DNA of 30,286 bases from a virus, in the IMG/VR virus record IMGVR_UViG_3300034104_001013, positions 1 to 30,286 of that record; one strand, given 5' to 3'. Positions 20,558 through 29,082 of the stretch are shown piece after piece. A model generated the notes under the pieces. That model saw only the letters and a program-made list of their open reading frames with translations. It did no database searches and was not told the DNA's origin. Within the stretch, counting starts at the first letter, position 1. Every line of letters starts with the position of its first letter. The translations under genes were made by a program, and so were the position numbers.

Positions 20558-22342
20558 TTAATAGGCACCCATAAATACCATTGTAAAGTCTGATGGGCCA
20601 GTAGCACCTGTTACGCCCGTGGCACCTGTCGTGCCTGTAGGACCGACTGGGCCAGTGGCTCCCGTAGGACCAGCAGGGCCAGTAGCACCTGCAGGTCCAG
20701 TTGCACCCACTGCGCCAGTTGCACCAACAGGTCCAGTTGCACCAGTTGCGCCATCAATTCCTGCAGGTCCAGTTGCACCTGTTGCTCCAACTGCGCCTGT
20801 ATCGCCAGTTGCACCTATCGGTCCAGTTGCTCCAATAGGACCAGTAGCCCCAACACTGCCAGTGGCACCAATAGGGCCAGTAGGTCCAACATCTCCAGTT
20901 ACTCCCTGCGGTCCAGTTGCACCAACAGGTCCTGTTGCACCAATTGGTCCAGTAACGCCGACATCTCCCTGGATGCCTTGAATTCCTTGCGGTCCAGTAG
21001 CACCTACTGGTCCAGTTGCTCCTGTCGCACCCGATGGGCCAGTGGCACCATCAATGCCTGCAGGCCCTGAAGCGCCAGTGGCACCGATTGGGCCAGTGGC
21101 ACCTGTAGCACCAACTGCGCCATTTGCACCGCTTGCCCCAACAGGTCCAGTGGCACCGATTGGTCCAGTTGGACCAGTAGGGCCAGCAACTGTTGAATCA
21201 GCACCGCTTGCACCAGTAGCACCGATAGGTCCAGTTGGGCCTGTGTTTCCAGTAGCGCCAATAGGCCCAGTAGCACCTGCAGGGCCAGTAGCGCCAGTTG
21301 CACCAGTTAAACCAGTTGCAATTGTAACGAGTGCAAGCAATTGAAAGTTTGAAAAGTTAGTTGTGCCAGTACCACCTGATGAATCAATGACAACTGGCAA
21401 TTCTACATAACCAGTTTGCAATACTGGCGCACCTGTAACTAAGAACTTTTGAAAGTTATTGTTAACATCTCGATCTTGAATAATAATAAAATCATTTGCT
21501 TTAAGTAAGGCAAGCAAGAAATCAATATCATCGCCATTATCGTCAATGTGATCTATGTTGATTCGAGTTGAGTTAATTTGTGTTGCATTGCCCCAACGAA
21601 TATCGCCCGCACCTGGTTTGCCTGTTGTTGAAGATGTATCGGCTGCATATTCAAAGATTGTTGCTGAACCACCATTGGCACCTGCTGGACCGCTTGCACC
21701 TGTTGCACCTGTTGGACCGCTAACACCTGTTGCACCAATAGGACCAGTTGCACCCGTAGCACCAATTGGACCTGTAACACCTGTTGGTCCAGGCACTGTT
21801 GAATCAGCACCTGTTGGACCTGTAGCACCTGTTGGACCAGTTGCGCCAATTACACCTTGAATACCTTGTGGGCCTGTAGCTCCAACTGGACCTGTAGCGC
21901 CAATTGGACCTGTAACACCAATTGAACCAGTTGCACCAACGGCACCTGTTGCACCTACGGCACCAGTTGCACCAACTGGACCTGTAGCACCAATTGGACC
22001 AGTAACACCAATTTCGCCCTGGATTCCTTGAATACCTTGCGGACCTGTAGCACCAACTGGGCCTGTTGAACCTGTTGGGCCTGTAACACCAACTGGACCT
22101 GTTGCACCAGTAACACCAACGGCACCAGTTGCACCCGTAGCACCGCTAACACCTATTGGACCAGTTGCACCAGTAACACCAATTGCACCTGTAGCACCAG
22201 TTGCACCCGCTGGACCTGTTGGGCCAGTTGGACCCTGAACGCCTTGCGGTCCTTGCAGGTTTGAAATGATTACTTCGGCAGGTGATGCAATTTCAGCAAT
22301 TACACTAGTGGTGCTTGAGGATACATAAACGATTGAACTCAT
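20558..22342 (-). CDS. collagen-like tail fibre with inserted globular domain
   Basis: 594 residues. After a short N-terminal beta segment, residues 31-225 and about 345-584 are continuous Gly-X-Y triplets, mostly GATGPxG, GPxGATG and GIQG. They should form long trimeric collagen-type rods. Between them lies a globular block (226-343: [60 protein letters not shown]). The C-terminus ends [11 protein letters not shown]. Ala and Thr in the Y position suggest stability without hydroxyproline, as in other bacterial and phage collagens, and Thr sites could be sugar acceptors. The repeats make its length prone to change. It overlaps the upstream gene by four bases. Confidence 0.9.
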   Translation of the reverse strand: MSSIVYVSSSTTSVIAEIASPAEVIISNLQGPQGVQGPTGPTGPAGATGATGAIGVTGATGPIGVSGATGATGAVGVTGATGPVGVTGPTGSTGPVGATGPQGIQGIQGEIGVTGPIGATGPVGATGAVGATGAVGATGSIGVTGPIGATGPVGATGPQGIQGVIGATGPTGATGPTGADSTVPGPTGVTGPIGATGATGPIGATGVSGPTGATGASGPAGANGGSATIFEYAADTSSTTGKPGAGDIRWGNATQINSTRINIDHIDDNGDDIDFLLALLKANDFIIIQDRDVNNNFQKFLVTGAPVLQTGYVELPVVIDSSGGTGTTNFSNFQLLALVTIATGLTGATGATGPAGATGPIGATGNTGPTGPIGATGASGADSTVAGPTGPTGPIGATGPVGASGANGAVGATGATGPIGATGASGPAGIDGATGPSGATGATGPVGATGPQGIQGIQGDVGVTGPIGATGPVGATGPQGVTGDVGPTGPIGATGSVGATGPIGATGPIGATGDTGAVGATGATGPAGIDGATGATGPVGATGAVGATGPAGATGPAGPTGATGPVGPTGTTGATGVTGATGPSDFTMVFMGAY

Positions 22343-22686
22343 CGAGTCACCTCGGCGCTGATGTTTAGTTCACCCTGTACCAAGCGTGTAACTGTTGCAT
22401 TTGATGCAATCAATTCAAGGTCATAAACATAAGTTCCTGCAGGCAAAAGTGTTGTTTGTATTGCGGTTTGATCTAAGCTGATTGTGCCAAGTGCGCCACC
22501 AAGAGTAATTCCACCATTGCTTGTTGTAAGTGAAAGGATTACTTCGGTATCCTCAACATCAACGCGTGCTGCTAGGCGAGCAGTGTAACCAGTGAGGTTA
22601 ACCGCAACATTGTTGATTTTCCAAGTAAGCAAAAGATTAAAAGTTGCCCCTTGTTCAATCGTAAAATCTAAGGTACCTGCTGCCAT
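22339..22686 (-). CDS. beta-sandwich tail fibre/baseplate protein (BppU-like)
   Basis: 115 residues: [63 protein letters not shown] and a final VTR. This is the pattern of phage proteins starting QGATF...LTGYTAR, related to the N-terminal domain of baseplate upper proteins. It probably anchors the collagen-like fibre, whose gene starts inside its stop codon. Confidence 0.7.
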   Translation of the reverse strand: MAAGTLDFTIEQGATFNLLLTWKINNVAVNLTGYTARLAARVDVEDTEVILSLTTSNGGITLGGALGTISLDQTAIQTTLLPAGTYVYDLELIASNATVTRLVQGELNISAEVTR

Positions 22687-22713
22687 TTAATTACTCCAAA
22701 AATTAAGGGTGGA

Positions 22714-22899
22714 TTACTTTGAGCCTTTGCCGAACTCAACGGCTGATGAATCTAGCCACTTGAGAACTGGACCAGCAGCGCCAGCAAGGGCAGCCATTCC
22801 AAGAGTCTTTAGATCAGTCTCGCCCGCAAGATATAGGGCAATTGCTGCCGCTGCTGCTGCGCGAAACCAAGAAAGTGTGATTTGCTTGAATTGTTCCAT
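22714..22899 (-). CDS. holin-like membrane protein
   Basis: 61 residues: a short N-terminal region, then two hydrophobic stretches (WFRAAAAAAIALYLAG and LGMAALAGAAGPVLKWL) split by ETDLKT, and a charged end (EFGKGSK). This two-segment layout matches small actinophage (r1t-type) holins, and it follows the endolysin gene by 12 bases. A holin would time lysis by opening the inner membrane. Confidence 0.7.
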   Translation of the reverse strand: MEQFKQITLSWFRAAAAAAIALYLAGETDLKTLGMAALAGAAGPVLKWLDSSAVEFGKGSK

Positions 22900-22911
22900 T
22901 TGATTGCTCCC

Positions 22912-23409
22912 TTATTTCTTGCCGTGAACTTTGCAACAAGTGCAAACTTCGGCTTTGTAGGCTTTTTTAGCAGGAATCGGTACGATTTTAGCACCGATTT
23001 GTGTAATTATTTTGGGCTGATTAAGCCACCAAAACCAGGGTGATGTGTCTGTTGCCATTTCGGGCTTGATAGAAATATGCAAATGTTTGGTGTGCTGATT
23101 GCTACCTGTATATTTGCGGTTGCCTTCTTTGGCTCTTGCCTTTGACCAAATTTTGCCGTTGAAAATCAAGTAATCAACGCGCTTGTCCTCTTTTAGCTTT
23201 TCAAAGATTTCAACGCAATCAATGCCGTTTTTTGGGTCGTGGGTAAGGTCAACGGCTAGGCCAGTATTGTGATCTGACTTTGGATTTTGAACCTGGTGGG
23301 CAGCAGATGGCAGTAAGCCGTCAGATGCCTTCTTGCGCAATGGCTTCAGGGCGGTGGCTTGGCGTAGCACTGCCACTGCCGCTGGTGTTGCCTTCTTTGC
23401 TAACTTCAT
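22912..23409 (-). CDS. endolysin, M15-like zinc peptidase
   Basis: 165 residues with the D-Ala/L-Ala-D-Glu peptidase signature: SDHNTGLAVDLTHDP (45-59; zinc ligands H47 and D54) and HTKHLHISI (106-114; H109 and H111). It would cut peptide cross-links in the wall. The tail is unusual: a Trp-rich PWFWWLNQP segment, a basic linker and CTCCKVHGKK (156-165), a possible metal-binding or disulfide-linked end. No signal peptide, consistent with holin-dependent release. The start overlaps the upstream membrane gene (ATGA). Confidence 0.88.
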   Translation of the reverse strand: MKLAKKATPAAVAVLRQATALKPLRKKASDGLLPSAAHQVQNPKSDHNTGLAVDLTHDPKNGIDCVEIFEKLKEDKRVDYLIFNGKIWSKARAKEGNRKYTGSNQHTKHLHISIKPEMATDTSPWFWWLNQPKIITQIGAKIVPIPAKKAYKAEVCTCCKVHGKK

Positions 23410-23600
23410 TTATTTTTTACCAACTCTAGGACTAATTCCATTTGGGCTTCAAGTCTGTTAATTGAATCGCGCATTGAACTGCCACCGTTGGGCTTGAGTT
23501 CGGCTAAGTAATGCTTTACAAGCCATCTAACTGCCCCTGCAAATCCACTTACGATTGCGATAATTGAGACAATTAAGCCTGCCCAGTTTGCTGGTGTCAT
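23406..23600 (-). CDS. small membrane protein of the lysis cassette
   Basis: 64 residues: one strong transmembrane helix (WAGLIVSIIAIVSGFAGAVRWL, about residues 6-27 in MTPANW...), then a basic stretch and an amphipathic C-terminal helix (SINRLEAQMELVLELVKNK). Could be a holin, antiholin or spanin-like partner. It sits directly before the endolysin and overlaps it by four bases; with 22714-22899 it forms a two-membrane-protein lysis set. Confidence 0.65.
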   Translation of the reverse strand: MTPANWAGLIVSIIAIVSGFAGAVRWLVKHYLAELKPNGGSSMRDSINRLEAQMELVLELVKNK

Positions 23601-23616
23601 TTGCGCGGTTCTCCCG

Positions 23617-23727
23617 TTATGAGTTAGTTGTTAGTTGTGCTTTCAGCACTGCGTTTTCCTGGGCGAGTACGCCGATGGTTTCACGCATATTTTTCAACAC
23701 TTCTTGAATATCTACTTCTTGTTCCAT
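23617..23727 (-). CDS. coiled-coil mini-protein (36 aa)
   Basis: MEQEVDIQEVLKNMRETIGV, then LAQENAVLKAQL, a leucine-zipper-like coil. Its ATG overlaps the fibre stop (TAATG), and GGGGGAATA lies upstream inside the fibre gene. Its position suggests a fibre-assembly or lysis-related helper. Too small for a firm call. Confidence 0.6.
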   Translation of the reverse strand: MEQEVDIQEVLKNMRETIGVLAQENAVLKAQLTTNS

Positions 23728-24956
23728 TATTCCCCCTTGAGTTGATCTATTTCAGCTTTAAGTTCCTTGATAAGTTGCAGCAAGAAAACTGGCAACTTTT
23801 CGTAAGCAAAGTATTCAGGCAAACCTTCTTTGTCATAGCCCACAAGTTCGTATAAACCAATGCGATCTGCATCCTCAGCAATAAAGCCGTACTCAGGATT
23901 TTGTTCTTCATCTATTGATTGCAAATAATTGAACGAGACAGGCTCTAGTTCTAGCAGTGCATTTGTATCTATTGCGTAAGATTTAATGTTGTGCTTTTTG
24001 CGTTCAGTAGATGCAGATGTTCCATAAAGCCCAGTAGTTGAAACAAGCATAGTTCGGCCTGAAACAGAATTGCCATAAGTTTGAGCTACGCGCACATTTC
24101 CGCTTGAGGACAAAAACTCAAACTGTTGTGTAACTGCGCCAAATGTGCAACTGTTAGTAACACTTAGATTTCCAAGAACGCCAGTGTTACCGTTTAGGGC
24201 AGATGTGCCAGCAACAATTAAGCGCTCACCAGTTACTGCTCCACCACCTATGTTGGCAAATCCATAAAAAAGTGTTTGTGAGTTGCCACCACTAATGTTT
24301 CCAGTTGATTCTATAACTAAATTTGTGCCTGAGAATATGGATGTTGACGAAAGCGTGAAACCGCCAATGGTTCCCGATGTTGAAAAGATCGAACCTGTAA
24401 ATGAACCACTTGTGGCAGTAATCGTTCCCGTAATTGTGGCACCTGTTGCAGTCAAGAAACCGCTGGCATCAATGATGGCGTTACCGCCGATGTTAAGCGT
24501 TCCACCAGTAATGGTTGAGCCTGTAACTGAACCTGAAAATACCGCAGCACCTGTTGAGGCGCTGATTGAGAATGTCGGACTGCCACCTGTGTTAAAACCA
24601 GCAAGGCCAGTTGAATTCATAACTACGCGTGCGCCGCCTGATGGCGAAGAACCTGAATAAACTGTAATGCCGTTGGCTGAGATTGCAGTTATTTGATTTG
24701 AAGCATTTACTATCGTGTCAGCACTTGGTTGAAGCGAACCAATTGCTTCAGCATAGGCAGTGGCTGCATCGGCAAGGGCGGTTGTTGCAGTAGATTGAGC
24801 CGATGCCGCCGCCGCCGCTGCCGCTGCTGCGCTTGCATTGGTTGCCGCTAGTTGCTCAGTGTTCGCTGCCAACACTGGCAGCACATTGGTAACTGTAAAG
24901 TCTCCAGTCAGTGAAACTGTTATTGGCGTGTTAGTGATCTGCGGGCATAGTGGCAT
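23727..24956 (-). CDS. tail fibre with S74 intramolecular chaperone
   Basis: 409 residues. The N-terminus (about 10-75) has a predicted Ala-rich coil (ASAAAAAAAAASAQSTATTA). The middle (100-300) is a Gly/Ser/Thr beta repeat with recurring SGxxTGxTITGG units, a beta-helix-like shaft. The end (about 313-409) is an S74 peptidase/chaperone domain: STERKKHNIKSY, LELEPVSFNYL, PEYGFIAEDADR and a final coiled coil. In this family the chaperone trimerises the fibre and then cleaves itself off near the Ser/ERKK site. GGGGGAGCA precedes the start. It follows the tail-tip gene. Confidence 0.9.
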   Translation of the reverse strand: MPLCPQITNTPITVSLTGDFTVTNVLPVLAANTEQLAATNASAAAAAAAAASAQSTATTALADAATAYAEAIGSLQPSADTIVNASNQITAISANGITVYSGSSPSGGARVVMNSTGLAGFNTGGSPTFSISASTGAAVFSGSVTGSTITGGTLNIGGNAIIDASGFLTATGATITGTITATSGSFTGSIFSTSGTIGGFTLSSTSIFSGTNLVIESTGNISGGNSQTLFYGFANIGGGAVTGERLIVAGTSALNGNTGVLGNLSVTNSCTFGAVTQQFEFLSSSGNVRVAQTYGNSVSGRTMLVSTTGLYGTSASTERKKHNIKSYAIDTNALLELEPVSFNYLQSIDEEQNPEYGFIAEDADRIGLYELVGYDKEGLPEYFAYEKLPVFLLQLIKELKAEIDQLKGE

Positions 24957-24964
24957 TGCTCCCC

Positions 24965-26095
24965 CTAAATTGTGATGCTATAAGGGTTGATGGCTGAAGT
25001 GGTATAAGAACACAACCAATTGTTTTGTGTAATCCTGTGAGCCATACCTTCAACCACAAGGTTCCATTGCTGACTTGAACGAACAACGCTAACTTGATCG
25101 CCTAATTCTGTTGCTAGAAAGTCAGGGTACAAAGCCCCGCGAGTTGCTAGTGCTAGAACATTGAAATCAATGCGTTCAACATAGGTCAGTGGTTCAGCCA
25201 ATTTGCGTGATTCGTACAAAGCTAAATTTTGAGCATTGCTATCGGTTGCAACAGGTGCATCAATAACAGTTTTGGCAATGCCATAAGCGCTAACACTTGG
25301 GTTATATTGTGATGTGTATTGCTTGTTTGCATTTCCTCGATTGATAACCGCTTGATTGACTACAAAGTAAGTGCCAGGGTTGGTCAACAATTGCATATAA
25401 CCAACAGTGTTGCTTGCTTGAGTATCAGTAAAAAGCAACTGGGTTGGACGGCTGAACTTATCGGCTAATGGAACCAAAGTTGCAACACCGCTTCGTGAAA
25501 TGTAGAAACGGCCAGCAATTGAATCAACTGCCTGATAAATCAGCTCCATGCAAGAGCGATTTTGAACCGTGGCTAACATTCCGACAGTGCCAGTCAAAGA
25601 GCGTGAACCGCCACTTGGCCAGCTCACAATGTCAAGCATACGGCCAACGCGTGTGGCTGCGGTTTCGGCAAAGCCTGCAGTTGCCAGTGCTGGTGCCTGG
25701 GCATCGGCAATATATGCAATGCCATCAACAAAGGTCATTGTTACGCTAGAAACAATATCTAAATTAACTTGTGTTTCTTCCAAAAATCCGTAATAAAGAT
25801 TGTAAGATGTGCCACCAATTGTTGCCACAATGCGCATTTGTAAGCCATCACGCAAAATACTTTGACCACCAACAACCCACGGATTACCACCGCTTGTATT
25901 GTCAGGGTTGTAATAACCGCTTGTGTTGTTAAAAACTACAACCGAAATTCCTGCCTGATCGCGTTCACTTTGGCGTGTTCGACCACGGCGAATATCAATT
26001 TCAATAACATCAGTTGTTGTTACTGAAGTCCAAGTTCCGCTTTTAAGGAATTGAACCGCAATTGCAGGTGATGTGATTCCGTCAAATGCGCTCAT
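24965..26095 (-). CDS. minor tail protein (distal tail / tail-tip hub)
   Basis: 376 residues: VIEIDIRRGRTRQSERDQAG, VVFNNTSGYYNPDN, LRDGLQMRIVATIGGTSYNL and YYGFLEETQVN. These match the actinophage minor tail protein that follows the tape measure (RGR...SxxxxxDxGxAxxxLxNxxGxYxPxN). It builds the tail tip to which fibres attach. Starts inside the tape-measure stop (ATGA). Confidence 0.8.
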   Translation of the reverse strand: MSAFDGITSPAIAVQFLKSGTWTSVTTTDVIEIDIRRGRTRQSERDQAGISVVVFNNTSGYYNPDNTSGGNPWVVGGQSILRDGLQMRIVATIGGTSYNLYYGFLEETQVNLDIVSSVTMTFVDGIAYIADAQAPALATAGFAETAATRVGRMLDIVSWPSGGSRSLTGTVGMLATVQNRSCMELIYQAVDSIAGRFYISRSGVATLVPLADKFSRPTQLLFTDTQASNTVGYMQLLTNPGTYFVVNQAVINRGNANKQYTSQYNPSVSAYGIAKTVIDAPVATDSNAQNLALYESRKLAEPLTYVERIDFNVLALATRGALYPDFLATELGDQVSVVRSSQQWNLVVEGMAHRITQNNWLCSYTTSAINPYSITI

Positions 26096-27657
26096 CGAAT
26101 ATCAAACGCTCCAACAGTTCCAAAGCTACGGCGAGTTGTGCGTTCAATGCCGTTTACAATGGATGTAACTAGGTTTTCCTGAGTAATAACTGAACCAGCA
26201 TTGTTCACAATTACTGTTGTGCTGCCCCTTGCGCCATAAGTCTTACTGCCAACCCCGCCGATTGCAATTGAAGATGAACCTGAAAGCGCCTTTTGGCGTG
26301 CTGCAAGTTCCTTCATTGCGTTTTCAGTTGCAATATCCATTACAGATTTTGTATTTTTGTTAGTGGCAGTTGTGTTCTTATTGAGTGCTGCAAGAAATGC
26401 TGCAAGTGTTTTATCTGCCCCTGGGACTACTATTGATGGTGCTGCTGCTCCAAAGTTGTTAGGGAATCCCAGTTTTGGCGCTGGACCTCTTTGCGCCCCA
26501 CCTGATGTAATTTTAGGCAATGCGTTGCCTGTTCCTGCCGTACTTCCAGCACCACCACTTGAAGTTCCAGATGGTGCCATTGCTGCAACACCGACTGCCG
26601 CAAGAATACCTGCAACGGCTGCAGCACCTACTGCCGTGCTTACACCACCTGTTGCAAAAGCTGATGCAACTGCTGCACCTACTGCGGTGGTGCGAAGCAA
26701 TGCCATCGCTGCCGTAACCTGACCCAGCATAATGATAAATGCTGAAGCACGACCTACTGCAAACATTCCAGCAATCAACGCTGCCATTGTCTTAACAAGG
26801 CCCATATTGTTAGAAATCCAATCGCCAAATGAAATGGCAACTGTAAGTAACTTTACTGCAAAATCTGCTGCGATCTGAAAACTAGCCGCTAACTTGTCTT
26901 TATTCAAAGCAACAAATGCTTCAATTCTTGGTAAAACTTTTGTTGAAATGGTTGTTGCAAACTTTTCCATAATTGGCAAAAGCGCATAACCCAAAGTTTC
27001 AAGGATTTCACCAAATGCAATTTTCAATCCTATTAAACGATATTCAAGTGTTTCGGCGCGTTTTGCTGCCTGACCTGCAGTAATTTTGCCGACCTTATCA
27101 AGAATTTTGCCATAATCTTTTGTTGCAAGTGTGGCTGAATCTAAACCAGGAACAAGTTTTCCAAGCGCCCTATATTGACCTCTTGTGCCAGCAATAATTG
27201 CATTAACTGCCGTTCCTAGATCAACAGTTGCATTTGCACTAACATCAAGAGCAGTTTGCATTAAAGATTGTGCCGCAGTAACTGAACCTGTTGCTGCCGT
27301 CAAAGCCCCCATTGCAGGGCGCAATTCATCATCAACAACATTAAATTGCTTTTGCATTGCCGTTATGTAGGTTTCAGTGCCTGCTATTGCAGCATCTGTT
27401 GCACCAACAGTGTTACGCAAAGAATTTGCAAGCAATGCTTGGGATTTTTGATCTGCAATAGCAGCTTGAACTGCATCCTTGCCAATTTTAAGGGCAAATG
27501 CTGCAGATGCCGCCGCCGCTAATCCAAATGCTCTTGTAGATTTCTTAGCAAACCCATCAATGTTTTTGCCAAGTTTTGAAATATCTTTTTGGGCAGCCTT
27601 TGAACCTTTATCTGAATACTGGGTGAGGATGCGGGCTACAACTGCGCCTGTTGCCAT
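26092..27657 (-). CDS. tape measure protein
   Basis: 521 residues and largely helical: YSDKGSKAAQKDISKLGKNI at the start, a long Ala-rich helix bundle (FALKIGKDAVQAAIADQKSQ onwards), a central hydrophobic zone (about 280-365, such as LVKTMAALIAGMFAVGRASA), then a Gly/Ser-rich linker and a conserved-looking end (IVNGIERTTRRSFGTV). It sets tail length; using the usual 1.5 angstrom per residue gives roughly 75-80 nm. It follows the chaperone genes and precedes the tail tip, as it should. Confidence 0.92.
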   Translation of the reverse strand: MATGAVVARILTQYSDKGSKAAQKDISKLGKNIDGFAKKSTRAFGLAAAASAAFALKIGKDAVQAAIADQKSQALLANSLRNTVGATDAAIAGTETYITAMQKQFNVVDDELRPAMGALTAATGSVTAAQSLMQTALDVSANATVDLGTAVNAIIAGTRGQYRALGKLVPGLDSATLATKDYGKILDKVGKITAGQAAKRAETLEYRLIGLKIAFGEILETLGYALLPIMEKFATTISTKVLPRIEAFVALNKDKLAASFQIAADFAVKLLTVAISFGDWISNNMGLVKTMAALIAGMFAVGRASAFIIMLGQVTAAMALLRTTAVGAAVASAFATGGVSTAVGAAAVAGILAAVGVAAMAPSGTSSGGAGSTAGTGNALPKITSGGAQRGPAPKLGFPNNFGAAAPSIVVPGADKTLAAFLAALNKNTTATNKNTKSVMDIATENAMKELAARQKALSGSSSIAIGGVGSKTYGARGSTTVIVNNAGSVITQENLVTSIVNGIERTTRRSFGTVGAFDIR

Positions 27658-28215
27658 TTATGCACGCTCCTTGTTTAGATGATTTTGCAAATCAATCTTT
27701 GCTTGTTCCAAAGCACGATTTACATTTGCTTCAATTCTTGCTCTATCTTTATCAACAACACGCCATACTACACGCGAAGCCTTGCCAAATCTGTTGCCAA
27801 GAGTGCGCAGGAATTGATCGGCTGAACTGTTGCCAAATCCTGCCTTAGTTTTCTTGCCAGCAACTTCAAAAATTGCACCTGCTGCAGACTTATTCAGCAA
27901 AGCACCAGCACTGGTTGTGTAATCGCCTTTGCGAACTTTGCCTTGAGCCTTTGTCTTTGTAATCTTGCTTTTAATTTCGCCAGCATCCCACCCTGGCCAA
28001 CCCTTGCCACCACGAACACGGCCTTTGGCAGCATCTGCCTTACGCCAACCGCTCATTGGTGGTTCTTCACTAATGATGTTACGAGCATCTCTTTGAGCGC
28101 CAGCAAGTTCAGTATTGATAACCTTGTTGAAACGCTTAACGGCATCTTTATCAAATTCTTTTAAGGCATCAATAGTTTCTTTGATGCCAGTTAAAACAAT
28201 TACATCATCAGCCAT
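27658..28215 (-). CDS. HK97 gp10-like / minor tail-associated protein (185 aa)
   Basis: Opens MADDVIVLTGIKETIDALKE, then a basic helix and loops (SGWRKADAAKGRVRGGKGWP) and ends in helix LEQAKIDLQNHLNKERA. The start resembles HK97 gp10-type head-tail/tail-completion proteins, but those are usually upstream of the tail tube, whereas this lies between chaperone and tape measure. It overlaps the frameshifted chaperone end by 8 bases. Strongly basic. The role is uncertain. Confidence 0.6.
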   Translation of the reverse strand: MADDVIVLTGIKETIDALKEFDKDAVKRFNKVINTELAGAQRDARNIISEEPPMSGWRKADAAKGRVRGGKGWPGWDAGEIKSKITKTKAQGKVRKGDYTTSAGALLNKSAAGAIFEVAGKKTKAGFGNSSADQFLRTLGNRFGKASRVVWRVVDKDRARIEANVNRALEQAKIDLQNHLNKERA

Positions 28216-28360
28216 TTTCTTTAGCTCGTTCCTTTAGGTAAATCATCATTGCTTCAAAGATACCTTCAGGGGCATCTAATAAATCAATTGGACTAATGCC
28301 AGTTTCGCAGGCCACCGCAGCAACCGTATAAGTTAGGCTGTTGCGGTGGATTCGAAAGAA
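28208..28360 (-). CDS. tail assembly chaperone extension, reached by -1 frameshift
   Basis: An open frame without a usable start, -1 relative to 28333-28626. The sequence RIHRNSLTYTVAAVACETGI, then SPIDLLDAPEGIFEAMMIYL, ending KERAKENG, is like the second part of G-T type chaperones (GISPxxLL ... YLKE). The -1 frame is open from 28360 and the first frame stops at 28333, so slippage must occur in that 28-base interval. TTCTTTC is the best but imperfect slip site. A fused G-T protein would chaperone the tape measure. Confidence 0.7.
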   Translation of the reverse strand, partial: FFRIHRNSLTYTVAAVACETGISPIDLLDAPEGIFEAMMIYLKERAKENG

Positions 28361-28626
28361 CTATCAGCATCCAATTCTGCGCTCAAAATACTGTCTAAGT
28401 ATTCGGGGCCGAACAATTTAACAGGTGTGCCACCATTATTTTGAGCATCTACTTGCTGGCATTTCCACGCAAGCCAATAAATGTGTTCAATTTTTTGTTG
28501 CTCTCCAAGCAACTTTGGCATACCTGCACCAAAGTTTTGTTCAAAGGCAACAATAATGCGTGGCGTTAATTTATATGACTTTTCAACACCATCAGTTGTC
28601 TTTACCTTTATTGCTAATCCATCCAT
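28333..28626 (-). CDS. tail assembly chaperone (G-type)
   Basis: 97 residues: MDGLAIKVKTTDGVEKSYKL, TPRIIVAFEQNFGAGMPKLL, EHIYWLAWKC and a final acidic SAELDADSSFESTATA. This matches tail chaperones that bind the tape measure before tube assembly, and lies between tail tube and tape measure. GGGGGAAAAG precedes the ATG. Confidence 0.8.
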   Translation of the reverse strand: MDGLAIKVKTTDGVEKSYKLTPRIIVAFEQNFGAGMPKLLGEQQKIEHIYWLAWKCQQVDAQNNGGTPVKLFGPEYLDSILSAELDADSSFESTATA

Positions 28627-28644
28627 CTTTTCCCCCTTAGTAGA

Positions 28645-29079
28645 TTACGGTGTAATTGATTTTGTAATTGGACCTGAAATTGGCCAAGTTGCAGAAACCG
28701 TGGCCAACTCGCCCACGGCACCTGAAACGGCTTGCCATTCTGCTACAAGCGCGTTGAAGGTAAATTTTGGATTGCTTGCGCTAACCGTAGTGTTAACTGG
28801 GCGAATTTCCATTGCTGCAATCAAACCAACAGTTCCATTTGTTGTGGTAGTTCCATTGATTAGTTCTTCAAGCGCATTGTCTGCATAATCCTGGTTGAAC
28901 TCAATTGTAACTGAGTTATCAGCAAGACCAGCAACACGGGTACGAGCTGCACCTGTAGTTGAAATACCCGTGGTGTCAATAACATCATAACTTGTTGCTA
29001 AACTTACTGAGGTCACATATTGCGAAATGTCGTTACTTGCAAATACAACATAAGCATTTGTTAATACTAAGCGTGGCAT
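28645..29079 (-). CDS. major tail protein-like, paralogue B (144 aa)
   Basis: Shares nearly its whole layout with the gene upstream: RLVLTNAYVVFASNDISQYV, TSVSLATSYDVIDTTGISTT, AARTRVAGLADNSVTIEFNQ and EWQAVSGAVGELATVSATWP. Tail-tube fold is inferred from position before the chaperone and from the beta-rich sequence. It could be a second tube subunit or a tube/tip decoration. Confidence 0.75.
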   Translation of the reverse strand: MPRLVLTNAYVVFASNDISQYVTSVSLATSYDVIDTTGISTTGAARTRVAGLADNSVTIEFNQDYADNALEELINGTTTTNGTVGLIAAMEIRPVNTTVSASNPKFTFNALVAEWQAVSGAVGELATVSATWPISGPITKSITP

Positions 29080-29082
29080 CTA

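Noticed and set aside
20619-21860. Plus-strand open frames rich in Pro-Val-Ala-Pro opposite the collagen-like gene
   Set aside because: They are mirror images of the Gly-X-Y repeat codons (GGN-CCN bias keeps the opposite frame open) and have no ribosome sites.
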